Assembly (NCBI GenBank): GCA_020051775.1
Contig: JAGVQJ010000164.1
Span: 1-56,110, forward strand
Source of the DNA: Calditrichota bacterium
Lineage (GTDB): Bacteria; Electryoneota; B3-LCP
Reading direction: 5' to 3'
DNA length: 56,110 nucleotides
The notes below the pieces were generated by a model. It saw only the letters and a program-made list of their open reading frames with translations, did not search any database and was not told the origin of the DNA. The translations under genes and the position numbers were made by a program. Of the stretch, positions 44,299 to 52,899 are shown in pieces (position 1 is the stretch's first letter; each line of letters opens with the position of its first letter).

Positions 44299-47200
44299 TC
44301 AGAAGGTCAAACCCAGGGAGAAGATGACCTGTCGAGGTGGATCATAGTTCCTGGGATTATGATCGTAGTCCGTGCCTACATCGTATGGCCCCGGGAATGG
44401 CTCAGAACTTGAGGAGACATGTGTCGGGTACGTGGAATCGTAGGCGTTTCCCGTCTCCGCATACAACGTGCGGATATTCCGAGTATCAAACAGATTGTAT
44501 ACTTGGATACCCGCCACCAAATTGGTATTGCCCCGCATGGTGAAGTATTTTTCAAACTTCAGGTTGGTCAACTCATGCCAGGGATAACGGGCGCTGTTTT
44601 CCGGGATCTGATTGTCTGGAAGTCCTGTCGTCCAACGAGTGGGTGTGTATGGTTCGCCGGAACCATAGCGCCATTCCAACGTCATCAGCCAGTTGTCGGG
44701 TAATTTCAAGCCGAACAGACTGGGATGTTGGCCTTTCTGGTAGATGAGCGTCGCGTAGACGTTGATTTTTTGGGTTTCGTCCCAGCCTAAGGGATGCTCA
44801 TCCTTGTTGACAGGAATGTTGTTCAAGCGATATTGCTGTGCTGCCAAGGCTGAAGAGGCTTTGCCGAAGGCATACGAGAAGTCCCACTTCAGAGAAATCG
44901 TGAAATTCCGCGAGAAGTTATTATCCACCGATACTTCGAACCCGCGTACCCGACCGTAGTCCAGATTGACATAACGATCCAAAGTGTAGCCGGAAACGAT
45001 GTATTCGGGTAGGGTGGAAATTAACCCGTAAATGTCCTTGTAGTAGCCTTCCACGTTAAAACTCAAGTCTTCAGTTACCTGAGTCTGAACCCCCATGGCG
45101 TATTGTACAGTCTTTTCGTGCTTGAGATTAGGATTCCCCACGAAGCTGCCGGGGATGATGTTCCCCGTGTTCGATTTGAAGAAGTACTGATACTGGGGCG
45201 CCTGGTAGAAGTGGCCGTAGTTGAAGTACAGTTTGGATCGGTCGGTGATGGGATGCGAGATGCCCAGTCGAGGCGCAATCTGATAGGTTCCACGCTTGGC
45301 AATGGTGGCTCCGGGCTGGCCATCCGACACCGCCTGGCGGGAGGCGTCCACCAGGTCGGGATCATGGATGATAAAATCGCTGCGCATACCGGCGTTCACG
45401 ATCAAACCTTCGAATTCCATCTTGTCCTGGAGGTAGAACGAGCCTTCCCAGGGTTTGAAGTGGTAGAAGTCGCGTGTCTCGCCGCGATCCGGCCACGGAC
45501 TCCCCGCTGGAAGAGGCACATCGGGATTATTATAGGGTCGGTCGGGGTTTTGAATGGACTGCATCTGCATATCGCGATACTTCAGCTCCACGCCGCTCTT
45601 GAGTTCATGCGATTTTGAAATCTGGCTGGTGAAATCACCTTTCAGAGAATATTCCAAAGTCGCCCGATCGTACCAATAGGCCGTCTCGTCCCATTGTCCC
45701 GGATTCAGGAAACGATCCACCGTGTTCCAGATACCATTGCCGTTGTTGTCCTGGAAGGGCTCGCCCTGATCGTAATTATTGTTGGGGGGATTGAAAGCAC
45801 GAGTCATGTAGGTAGTGGTGCCCTCTTCCATATCCTTAAGATTAGACCAGGTTGAGTTGGGGTTCCAGAGCCAGAAATTGACAGGCCAATCCGAGCCGTG
45901 GGCGTACAGGTCAAAAGTGTATAACACGGGCATGGTGGGATCGTAACCGTAATTCAGCTCGGAAGGATACGTGAAGAGTTCGTATTCGTCGAAGTACCCG
46001 TTAGGACCGTTATACTGGCCGTCCATAGTAGGTGGTTCATAGATGAAGTCGCCGGTATTGGGGTTGGTGCGCGAGCTGGGCATATCGAAAAAGACTTCAC
46101 CCGGATCCCACATCCCGTTGTAGACATTATTTTGGTCGGGAGTATCAATGAAAGGTTCGCCGGTGTCGTAGTAAAAATCACCATCCCAGAACGGCTCAAA
46201 CAGGTCATCATCCGTAGTGAAGTTCATCTGACGATCTATCTGGCCGTTGATGTTGGAATCGTAGTACCCTTCGCCGGATCCATCATAGGTCTGGTTGTTG
46301 TTGGAGTCCCAGAAACGTTCGCCATCCCAGCGGCCATTATGATTCCAGTCTTGCTCGAACAACTGCGGTTCCGAGGGGTCCCAGTGGCCGTTGCCGTTTT
46401 GATCAGTGTAGTCGTCCCAGGGGTCATATTGCGCGATGTTGTTCTCTCCGGTGACCGGATTGACGCGATCCGTCCAGGGTTCGGCGAAGTCATATCCGCC
46501 GTTGCTATTTAAATCCACCCAGTCTTCACCGCGATCCCATGCGCCGTTGCCGTTCAGATCTTCATACCCTTCGCCGTTGCCGTCGTACTGGTAATTATTG
46601 TTGGCGTCCACATAACCATCGAAGGGGATGTGCTTGTCCAGGTCGGCGGCGTCAATGACGCCGTTGCCGTCGGTGTCGCGATATTCGTTGCGCAGGTCCT
46701 CGACTTCAGTCTGCAACGTGAAGTCGCCCGGGGTAACTCCCCCGCCCGGATACACGTGACTGCGAGTGGCAAAGCGGCTTAGCTGCAATTCGTAGAAGCT
46801 CTTATCATTCAACTGGTGGGTGAAATTCAGGCTTACGCCGGCGCGCTTGTTCACGGCGTAAGGACGGTTCGCGGTATTATATTTGTAGCGCCAGCCGTAA
46901 TCTCCGGCGACCCCGCCTTCACCGTCGGGGTAGATATCCCAATGGCGGAAATATTGATTGGTCGTAAGTGTGATCTTTTTGTTGCCCGTCAACTGGTAGG
47001 CCAGTTTCAATGAAGAGGAAAATTCATTGTCGGTGCGCTGCGGGAGATTGATGCCCATGCCCAGGTAATCGTTGGCGGAACGGTTCGTACTCAGAGGCGT
47101 ATAGGTATCGGTCAAGTCAGCGGTTCCTGAGAAGAAGAACGTGATCGGCTTGCCCAGCAGGCTTCTCGTGAAGGGGATAGGGCCTCCGGTTGACAATTCT

Positions 47201-47991
47201 ACGCGATCCGTGTTGAAAGAAGTTTCTTGGATCAGGTTGTCGGTCGAGTATTTGACTTGACCGTTGTATTGATCTGAAGCCCCCTCTCGGGTAGTGACGT
47301 TGATGATGGCGGACTGCGCCTTGCCGTATTCCGCGTTAAAGCCCCCCGTCAAGACCTGAAGTTCCTGAATGTTCATGGCGTTCAGGTCAAAGTCAATCTT
47401 GGTGTTAACCATAGGGTCGCGAACGTCCATGCCATCCACAATGAACAACGTTTCTTCGGCGCGACCGCCGCGAGCATGGATGTTGCCTTCCGCGTCAATG
47501 GTGAAACCGGTCTGGCGGGTAACGGCATCGGTGATGTTGGTGACCACCATCTTGGAAAGATCCTGGGAACTCATGATGCGGGCATTCGAGGTTTGATCCA
47601 GGATGACTTCGGGCTTCTTATAGACAATTTCGACTTCCTTGCCCAAGTCTAAAACTTCGGTCCGCAGGTTGAAGTTCAATTTGGTGGTCAGATCGCTCTG
47701 CACCAGGACACCGGTTTGCCGCACCGGGCCATATCCCACTGCGGTCACCTTTACCACATAAGTGCCTGGCTGCAAATTGATAATGATGAAAGTACCTTCC
47801 AGGTCCGTGGCGGCGCCCTGAGAAGTTCCCTCAATCAGCACGTTGGCGCCCATGATGGGGTCCTTCGTGTCGGCGTCAACCACGGTGCCGGAGATCTTCC
47901 CGCCTCCGGCCAGCGCTATCGAGGGGATCAGCCAGAAGGCGGCGATCAGTAGTAAGATGATGGGGGACGATTTTCGGATCGTGAGCGACAT
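44299..47991 (-). CDS. TonB-dependent receptor with calcium-binding-like insert
   Basis: A 1230-aa outer-membrane receptor. It has a signal peptide (ending SIALAGG), a carboxypeptidase-regulatory-like domain (GKISGTVVDADTKDPIMGAN), a plug domain (DAVTRQTGFTIDAEGNIHAR; ETLFIVDGMDVRDP), then a barrel ending with FSLGLTF. Between about residues 437 and 650, in what should be surface loops, lie at least eight Asp/Asn/Gly motifs such as DTDGNGVIDAAD, DLNGNGAWDRGE, DQNGNGHWDPSE and DSNINGQIDRQ, which resemble dockerin or EF-hand calcium loops; another occurs near 745-757. Ordinary receptors are 700-1000 aa, so the insert explains the extra length. The beta-helix lipoprotein downstream is a possible partner. 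The ligand is unknown. Confidence 0.88.
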   Translation of the reverse strand: MSLTIRKSSPIILLLIAAFWLIPSIALAGGGKISGTVVDADTKDPIMGANVLIEGTSQGAATDLEGTFIIINLQPGTYVVKVTAVGYGPVRQTGVLVQSDLTTKLNFNLRTEVLDLGKEVEIVYKKPEVILDQTSNARIMSSQDLSKMVVTNITDAVTRQTGFTIDAEGNIHARGGRAEETLFIVDGMDVRDPMVNTKIDFDLNAMNIQELQVLTGGFNAEYGKAQSAIINVTTREGASDQYNGQVKYSTDNLIQETSFNTDRVELSTGGPIPFTRSLLGKPITFFFSGTADLTDTYTPLSTNRSANDYLGMGINLPQRTDNEFSSSLKLAYQLTGNKKITLTTNQYFRHWDIYPDGEGGVAGDYGWRYKYNTANRPYAVNKRAGVSLNFTHQLNDKSFYELQLSRFATRSHVYPGGGVTPGDFTLQTEVEDLRNEYRDTDGNGVIDAADLDKHIPFDGYVDANNNYQYDGNGEGYEDLNGNGAWDRGEDWVDLNSNGGYDFAEPWTDRVNPVTGENNIAQYDPWDDYTDQNGNGHWDPSEPQLFEQDWNHNGRWDGERFWDSNNNQTYDGSGEGYYDSNINGQIDRQMNFTTDDDLFEPFWDGDFYYDTGEPFIDTPDQNNVYNGMWDPGEVFFDMPSSRTNPNTGDFIYEPPTMDGQYNGPNGYFDEYELFTYPSELNYGYDPTMPVLYTFDLYAHGSDWPVNFWLWNPNSTWSNLKDMEEGTTTYMTRAFNPPNNNYDQGEPFQDNNGNGIWNTVDRFLNPGQWDETAYWYDRATLEYSLKGDFTSQISKSHELKSGVELKYRDMQMQSIQNPDRPYNNPDVPLPAGSPWPDRGETRDFYHFKPWEGSFYLQDKMEFEGLIVNAGMRSDFIIHDPDLVDASRQAVSDGQPGATIAKRGTYQIAPRLGISHPITDRSKLYFNYGHFYQAPQYQYFFKSNTGNIIPGSFVGNPNLKHEKTVQYAMGVQTQVTEDLSFNVEGYYKDIYGLISTLPEYIVSGYTLDRYVNLDYGRVRGFEVSVDNNFSRNFTISLKWDFSYAFGKASSALAAQQYRLNNIPVNKDEHPLGWDETQKINVYATLIYQKGQHPSLFGLKLPDNWLMTLEWRYGSGEPYTPTRWTTGLPDNQIPENSARYPWHELTNLKFEKYFTMRGNTNLVAGIQVYNLFDTRNIRTLYAETGNAYDSTYPTHVSSSSEPFPGPYDVGTDYDHNPRNYDPPRQVIFSLGLTF

Positions 47992-48446
47992 GTGATCACC
48001 TCCGGAGGTGGCAATGCATGGTTATGGGGTGCGCGTCTGGCATTCTTGAAATGAATCTCGATGATTGGTCTCTTCGTGAAAAAAAACTCTTACGCTTTGG
48101 ATACAAAAAAAAAGTAAGAACGGCGTCTGAATCCTATAATAAACAAGTAGAAATACAAAGAGGGAATCAGGATCAGTTGGCGATCTCACTAAAAAAAAGC
48201 GTGCAGGATCAATGAACTTGCACGCTCAATTTAAGATATTTTTAAGCGTAAGTCAAGTGCTTTTTTTTGCACTTTTTAAAGCTAACCGGCAACTTTTGTT
48301 TAAAAAAAATATCACAAGAGGCTGAGGTTCGCCGGGAAAAATGTTGTATATTAGGGTATAACGCACGGTTTTCTCACCGGAATCCCCGGTACGGATCTTG
48401 CATCGAAGCGCCCAGTGTGAATTAACATTATTTACGAGGTTAATCC
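47992..48446. other. AT-rich intergenic region between the TonB receptor and the 50-aa gene
   Basis: This 455-bp region is far more AT-rich than its surroundings. It holds the minus-strand terminator at 48190-48226, an inverted repeat AAGTGC-T8-GCACTT (48255-48274), a weak plus-strand -10 (TATATT, 48347-48352), and a small hairpin ACCGG-AATCC-CCGGT (48376-48390). A short open frame at 48018-48215 has no gene-like features. The promoter for the TonB operon should lie here but I could not place it with confidence. Confidence 0.6.
48190..48226 (-). terminator. strong intrinsic terminator, minus strand
   Basis: On the minus strand, AGCGTGCA pairs with TGCACGCT around a 13-base loop and is followed directly by eight T residues. 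It lies 199 bp upstream of the TonB receptor start and 394 bp after the cytochrome operon, so it could end that operon or act in the leader of the receptor gene. Confidence 0.7.
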
Positions 48447-48599
48447 ATGGGACCGGAAAAAACTACCGAAAGCGACGAGATCCTGGAGTATCGCTTTGCC
48501 CACGAAGACTGCTGCGAAAGCGATTATTCCTACAATGAAGCCATCATGGATGAGTCCTTGACGGACTTCCTGAACGAAAAACACCACGATTTTCATTAG
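48447..48599 (+). CDS. small acidic protein, 50 aa
   Basis: An ATG with Shine-Dalgarno ACGAGG seven bases upstream opens a 50-codon frame that begins MGPEKTTESDEILEYRF, contains HEDCCESDYSYNEAIMDE and ends NEKHHDFH. It is strongly acidic, has a vicinal Cys-Cys pair and a histidine-rich end, and no hydrophobic segment. It lies alone on the plus strand, its stop 20 bp from the convergent nonaheme cytochrome gene. No family is recognised. Cys-Cys plus His could bind a metal or heme, but this is only an inference. Confidence 0.6.
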   Translation: MGPEKTTESDEILEYRFAHEDCCESDYSYNEAIMDESLTDFLNEKHHDFH

Positions 48600-48619
48600 C
48601 GCCAACAGAGCTTCGCAGC

Positions 48620-49885
48620 TTACTTTTTCTCGATTTGCCTGAGTTTGAGCCACAGGGCGATGATCAGTATCGTAATCAAAATGCTGGCCACGCCCAACCC
48701 CAGACTCCGGAAACGGAAATCAGCAATCCCCTGGCGGCCTGACGCCGCAGCTTCATCTGCTGCGACCAACCCGCTATCTACTACCGCTCCCACCTTGGTT
48801 TCGTCCACCGTGTGCATCATGGTGCGCGCCAGCAGCAGCGCGTCTCTGGCCAGTTTCAGGTAATCCTGCGCCTGCGACACCTCAATGCCTCGCCTCTCCG
48901 CTTCATGGACCAAAAAGCGAGCTTCCACTTCCCGATTGCGCAAAGAATCCACCCGTTGACGGATGTTGACCGCGGTCTGATATCCCTTTTCGCCGGCGGT
49001 ATGGCACTGACCGCAACTGTGCTCGCCCTCGACTCCCAACCAATCGTCCTGCGGCGTTAAAATCAGGTGGTTAGAGTGGCAGGCGAGACACTCCTTGATA
49101 CCCGCGGCATCAAAAGCTTCCTTATGGGGACTGGTGAGAAAATTTTCGGAATTGGCCGGATGACAACCCCGGCAGACCTGGGCTACGTCTTCAAATCCGG
49201 GCGGAGTGGCCCCGTGGTTGCCATGGCAGTCGTTGCAGGCCGGCGCACCGATGTCGTTTTTCTCCAGCAACGCCACCCCGTGCACACCCTGCGAATACTC
49301 CTTATAGGTATTAGCGGGTAAGTTATGACGCGACATCAGTGCTTCATCCTCGTGACAGCGGCGGCAAGTTTTAGGCACATTGAGCGGCCATACCGGCGAT
49401 TGAGGATTATTGGCTGGCAACACCCCATGAGAGCCGTGGCAATCTATGCACGTCGCCGCTTCGTTACTGCCCGCCTTTAAAGCGATGCCGTGGCGGCTGG
49501 TCCAGTATTTCTCATATTGGTCGGTGGCTAACCCAACGTTGTACTGCCGCATGAACTCGGGCTGAGCGTGGCAACGGGCGCAGATCTCCGGGATTTGCCG
49601 AGCCGAAGGGACGCCGAGAAACCCCTTCTGTGCGCTCATGGATACTTCCGGATCCTCCGAAGTGGGATCGCCTCCGTGGCAGGCTTCGCAGGAAAAGCCT
49701 CGACTGGCGTGGACGTCGTTCTGCGCCATCGCCTGAACCGGCGCGGCTAATTCGCCCTCCAGTTGCCCATGGCAGGTGCGGCAGGAATTTTCGGCAAACC
49801 CAGATATGGGGGTGAACAGTAATCCCGTTATTATCGCAACGAGGATGACAGAACGGAGTTTGATACGGTCAGTACCCGGAAGCAT
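48620..49885 (-). CDS. membrane-anchored nonaheme cytochrome c
   Basis: A 421-aa protein with an N-terminal signal (VILVAIITGLLFTPISGFAE), nine CxxCH heme sites in order CRTCH, CEACH, CARCH, CIDCH, CRRCH, CNDCH, CRGCH, CLACH and CGQCH, a helical segment, and a C-terminal transmembrane anchor (VASILITILIIALWL, about residues 395-410). Many extra histidines could serve as distal ligands. It follows the cytochrome b gene by 13 bp. In place of cytochrome c1 or f, it probably takes electrons from the Rieske/cytochrome b pair and passes them to periplasmic carriers. Confidence 0.88.
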   Translation of the reverse strand: MLPGTDRIKLRSVILVAIITGLLFTPISGFAENSCRTCHGQLEGELAAPVQAMAQNDVHASRGFSCEACHGGDPTSEDPEVSMSAQKGFLGVPSARQIPEICARCHAQPEFMRQYNVGLATDQYEKYWTSRHGIALKAGSNEAATCIDCHGSHGVLPANNPQSPVWPLNVPKTCRRCHEDEALMSRHNLPANTYKEYSQGVHGVALLEKNDIGAPACNDCHGNHGATPPGFEDVAQVCRGCHPANSENFLTSPHKEAFDAAGIKECLACHSNHLILTPQDDWLGVEGEHSCGQCHTAGEKGYQTAVNIRQRVDSLRNREVEARFLVHEAERRGIEVSQAQDYLKLARDALLLARTMMHTVDETKVGAVVDSGLVAADEAAASGRQGIADFRFRSLGLGVASILITILIIALWLKLRQIEKK

Positions 49886-49898
49886 GGCTGCTGCCTCA

Positions 49899-50990
49899 CT
49901 ATTTAAGGGTGTACCCCACGATGGTCATGACAATGATGAAACTCACGGCCAGCAGACCGAAAAACCGGAATAGGCGGTTGGGTTGCCCGCTCTGTCCGGG
50001 TCTGTCCAAAAAAGGTACCAACGTCCACCCCAGTGCGGCCAGGCCAAAGCCCAGCACACCCAAAAGCTCGCCTTCGATGAACAGCACATGGCTGGGCAGA
50101 AACTTCAGCGTCTGGAACATGAACATGAAGTACCACTCCGGCGCAATGCCCGCTGGAGCCGGAGCGAACAGATCGGCTTTCTTCCCCAACTCCCAGGGGA
50201 AGAATACCGCCAGGATAGCCACAATATCCAGCACGAAAAGCCATAGAATCACATCACGAAGCACAAAATTGGGGAAAAAGGGCATTGCGCGCTTTTTTTC
50301 CGGCGCCAATTTGGAATGTGCCACTGGCTCGCCCATCCCCTGCACCTGCACAAAAGCCACATGGATGGCAATCAGCAGAGTAGTGATCATCGGCAGCACC
50401 GCCACATGGAATCCAAAAAAGCGCGTTAAGGTGGCTCCCGTCACGTCTTCACCACCGCGCAGAAAGATCAGCAGCGGCTCCCCGATGAACGGCACGACTC
50501 CTACGATATCCGTCCCCACTTTAGTCGCGAAGAAAGCCAGCTCGTTCCAGGGCAACAGATAGCCGGAAAATCCAAAGCCCAGCGAGAGCACGAACAATCC
50601 CATTCCCGTGATCCAGGTTAATTCGCGAGGCGGGCGGTAGCTTTGCGTGAAGAAATTGGAGAACATGTGAATGAAAGCCGCCAGCACCATCAAGTTGGCC
50701 GACCAGGAATGCACCGAGCGGATCAACCAGCCGAACTGCACTTGAGTGATCAGAAACTGCACACTCTCAAACGAAGTGTCCGCTCCGGGGCGATAGTAAA
50801 GCAGCAGCAAGATTCCGGTCATCACCTGGATGATGAATAAGAACAGCGTCACCCCGCCGAAGTAGTACCACACCGACTCGCGATGAATGGGGACTTCCTT
50901 CTTACTCGCGAAATGGATAACGGAATCCAGGTGATAGCGCTCGTTCAACCAGCGATACAGCTTTCCCTGGGGAGTAGAGCTCTTCTCCAT
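49899..50990 (-). CDS. cytochrome b of a b6-type quinol oxidoreductase
   Basis: A 363-aa membrane protein joining the b6 part and the subunit IV part. Heme-ligand histidines in helix B are VHSW...FIH (13 residues between them); in helix D, FHVAVLP...AIH has 14 residues between, the spacing of b6 rather than mitochondrial cytochrome b. GYLLPWN and the Qo-site PEWYF motif are present. The segment YYFGGVTLF matches b6 YCLGGITL but lacks the cysteine that binds heme ci in b6f. It overlaps the Rieske gene by one base and is followed by the nonaheme cytochrome. It oxidises quinol, probably menaquinol. Confidence 0.9.
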   Translation of the reverse strand: MEKSSTPQGKLYRWLNERYHLDSVIHFASKKEVPIHRESVWYYFGGVTLFLFIIQVMTGILLLLYYRPGADTSFESVQFLITQVQFGWLIRSVHSWSANLMVLAAFIHMFSNFFTQSYRPPRELTWITGMGLFVLSLGFGFSGYLLPWNELAFFATKVGTDIVGVVPFIGEPLLIFLRGGEDVTGATLTRFFGFHVAVLPMITTLLIAIHVAFVQVQGMGEPVAHSKLAPEKKRAMPFFPNFVLRDVILWLFVLDIVAILAVFFPWELGKKADLFAPAPAGIAPEWYFMFMFQTLKFLPSHVLFIEGELLGVLGFGLAALGWTLVPFLDRPGQSGQPNRLFRFFGLLAVSFIIVMTIVGYTLK

Positions 50991-51445
50991 TAGGCTTCCT
51001 TCTGGGAGACATAGACGTCACCGTTCAGCACATTAACCTCGAAGGGTTCCAGAGGCCGGGGCGGAGGCCCGGAGATGTTGCGGCCGGTCAAATCATAGCG
51101 TCCGTTATGACAGGCGCACCAGATGACACTCTCGTCCGCTTTGAACTGCACGGTGCAGTCGAGATGAGTGCACACGGCATCGAAGGCGGCGAATTTGCCA
51201 TCCGGCCGCCGAATCAGTATACCCGGCTTGCGTCCGAATTTGAACATCACGGCGCTGCCCGGAGCCATCTGCGCCTCTTGCGCTACTTTCAGGTTGGCGG
51301 GATTGGCCTCGGCGATTTTGGGAGGAATCAGGTAGCGGATCAGGGGGTAGACGATCGCCCCCAGGAACCCCACCACCGCTCCACCTAAAAACAAATTGAT
51401 GAAGCGCCTGCGCCCGCGATCTATCGTCTTATTTTCCACAATCAT
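50990..51445 (-). CDS. Rieske iron-sulfur protein
   Basis: A 151-aa Rieske protein with an N-terminal anchor helix preceded by RGRRRF (twin-arginine-like; [21 protein letters not shown]) and both cluster-binding boxes, CTHLDC and CACHNGRYD, followed by GPPPRPLE. It is the 2Fe-2S subunit of the cytochrome bc complex encoded with the cytochrome b gene, which it overlaps by one base. The AGAGGG upstream is directly adjacent to the ATG at 51445, an unusually tight spacing, but no better start is visible. Confidence 0.92.
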   Translation of the reverse strand: MIVENKTIDRGRRRFINLFLGGAVVGFLGAIVYPLIRYLIPPKIAEANPANLKVAQEAQMAPGSAVMFKFGRKPGILIRRPDGKFAAFDAVCTHLDCTVQFKADESVIWCACHNGRYDLTGRNISGPPPRPLEPFEVNVLNGDVYVSQKEA

Positions 51446-51464
51446 CCCTCTGGTAATAAACGAA

Positions 51465-51488
51465 AGGGGCAGTCTTTCGGCTGCCCCT
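51465..51488 (-). terminator. terminator-like stem between the tetraheme and Rieske genes
   Basis: AGGGGCAG/CTGCCCCT with an 8-base loop, followed on the minus strand by a weak T-rich run (TTTCGTTTATT). It could partly terminate or attenuate the transcript so that the tetraheme cytochrome is made in excess. Confidence 0.5.
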
Positions 51489-51504
51489 CTACACAGGCGT
51501 GGTC

Positions 51505-52029
51505 TTACTTCTCTGCGGCTTTGATCGGGTGCTGGATCTTTTTCCAGTAAGTGGCGAAATCAAAGCCTTTGAATGTGGGGCTGGTCTTGTTGTGGCAAGT
51601 CATGCAGGTTTTCTCATCTGGGACCACCAGGCCATTTTCGACAGATTTGGCGTGATCCTTCATGATCGCCATGTTTTTATAGTCAGCGCCGGGACCGTGG
51701 CAGGCTTCACAGCCGACATTGGCTAAAGCCGCATTCTTGGGATCGGCGTCACCGATTTTATAGCCGGTCGCTTTACCGAATCCTGTCACGTGACAGCCAA
51801 CGCATTTCTCGTTCTTCTCGGAACCGTCCTTCTTGTCCACCAGGACCTGATAAGCCCCGGCGTGCGGACCTTTTTCCCAGATCTGGTAGACATTCCCTTT
51901 GGCTGGGCCTTGATGACACATCTTGCACTTATCAGCGCCGACAAAGTTATGCTCTTTGTCCGCGGCCAAACCAGTGGTGAAGGCGAGAGTCACCAAAGCT
52001 AACAACGCAATGACCATGGTACGCAGCAT
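51505..52029 (-). CDS. tetraheme cytochrome c (c554-like)
   Basis: A 174-aa periplasmic cytochrome with a signal peptide (ending TTGLAAD) and four heme sites, CKMCH, CVGCH, CEACH and CMTCH. The order and spacing, with GPHAGAYQ between the first two, are those of the cytochrome c554-like family. The ATG at 52029 has a strong Shine-Dalgarno (AAGGAGG); a longer frame starting at 52062 is rejected. A perfect -10 (TATAAT, minus strand, 52065-52070) lies just upstream with a poor -35. It is likely the soluble electron acceptor for the downstream bc complex. Confidence 0.85.
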   Translation of the reverse strand: MLRTMVIALLALVTLAFTTGLAADKEHNFVGADKCKMCHQGPAKGNVYQIWEKGPHAGAYQVLVDKKDGSEKNEKCVGCHVTGFGKATGYKIGDADPKNAALANVGCEACHGPGADYKNMAIMKDHAKSVENGLVVPDEKTCMTCHNKTSPTFKGFDFATYWKKIQHPIKAAEK

Positions 52030-52064
52030 GTATTCCTCCTTTTTAAGATCAATTGCTGACACCT

Positions 52065-52070
52065 ATTATA
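52065..52070 (-). promoter_or_regulatory. -10 box of the cytochrome operon
   Basis: TATAAT on the minus strand, 36 bp before the tetraheme cytochrome start. The best -35 at 17 bases (GAACTT) is poor, so an activator may be required. The 223-bp gap to 52253 is AT-rich and shows no gene. Confidence 0.45.
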
Positions 52071-52252
52071 TTTGTGTTAAAAGTAACAAGTTCCCGCACA
52101 TTTTGCAAGAATTATTTCCTTTTAATTCGATTCTAACAATTCTGGTGAAATAATTAACAATTATACCAATTTGAAGTATTATTAAGAGAGGTTCGTTGGG
52201 AGTAGTTGAGTTGTTGGTTGGGACAGCGATTTTTTTTTTAGAGTGCAACAGA

Positions 52253-52627
52253 TTAAGCCAGCATTGCCTTGATTTTGACTCGAATACTGGTATCCAGGTA
52301 GGGCATATCAATGGGTTTGGTGACGAAATCCGAGGCTCCCAGCTTTAAAGCTTCCTGAGCGATATCTATATCATGAAAGGCCGTGATCATGATCACACCA
52401 ACTTCGGAATCAATCTTGCGGATCTGACGTAAAATCTCGATGCCGTCCATCCCCGGCATGCGGATATCCAACAGCATAATGTGGGGGCGTGATTCTTTTA
52501 ATAGACGCAAGGCGGCTTCACCGGTCACCGCCGTGAACACTTCGTATCCTTTCTCGTTTAAAAAATCCGCCAGTGTGGAACAAATATCCTCTTCATCGTC
52601 CACGACTAAGATGCGGCTGGGTATCAT
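52253..52627 (-). CDS. stand-alone response regulator receiver
   Basis: A 124-aa CheY-like receiver with the acidic pair at 10-11 (VVDDEED), phospho-acceptor Asp54 (MLLDIRMPGMDG), the switch threonine in MITAFHD and the conserved lysine in FVTKPIDMP. No output domain and no neighbouring histidine kinase are present, so it acts by protein contact or in a phosphorelay. GGAG precedes the ATG at 52627. It lies upstream of the cytochrome operon on the same strand, but its target is unknown. Confidence 0.9.
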   Translation of the reverse strand: MIPSRILVVDDEEDICSTLADFLNEKGYEVFTAVTGEAALRLLKESRPHIMLLDIRMPGMDGIEILRQIRKIDSEVGVIMITAFHDIDIAQEALKLGASDFVTKPIDMPYLDTSIRVKIKAMLA

Positions 52628-52899
52628 AAGTATCTCCAGAGATTAGTATAGCCATAATATACCTGCTGACGGCGCATTTGTCAATGACCAGACGCTGATT
52701 ATAAGGGGATGCCCAGTAATTTATAGCGCACCAGTCATTCCCGACCTCTTTTCTTCTGTCCTTGTCTGTTAAGTTTTTCATTTTCCAGTTGATTAGGATC
52801 AAATAATTCATTACCTTCATAGCATAGCTAAAAAGTGGTCGGGCGGTACAGTTCGCTCGGCTATTATCACTAATATTTCTCTTAAAAAGTGAGCAGACT

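Noticed and set aside
46090..46690. The Asp/Asn/Gly-rich stretch as a separate dockerin or cellulosome protein
   Set aside because: It is in frame within a single TonB-dependent receptor, with plug and barrel on either side.
48018..48215. A 65-codon plus-strand frame in the AT-rich region upstream of the TonB receptor
   Set aside because: No ribosome site, lysine/glutamine-rich composition from A-runs, and it ends inside the terminator stem.
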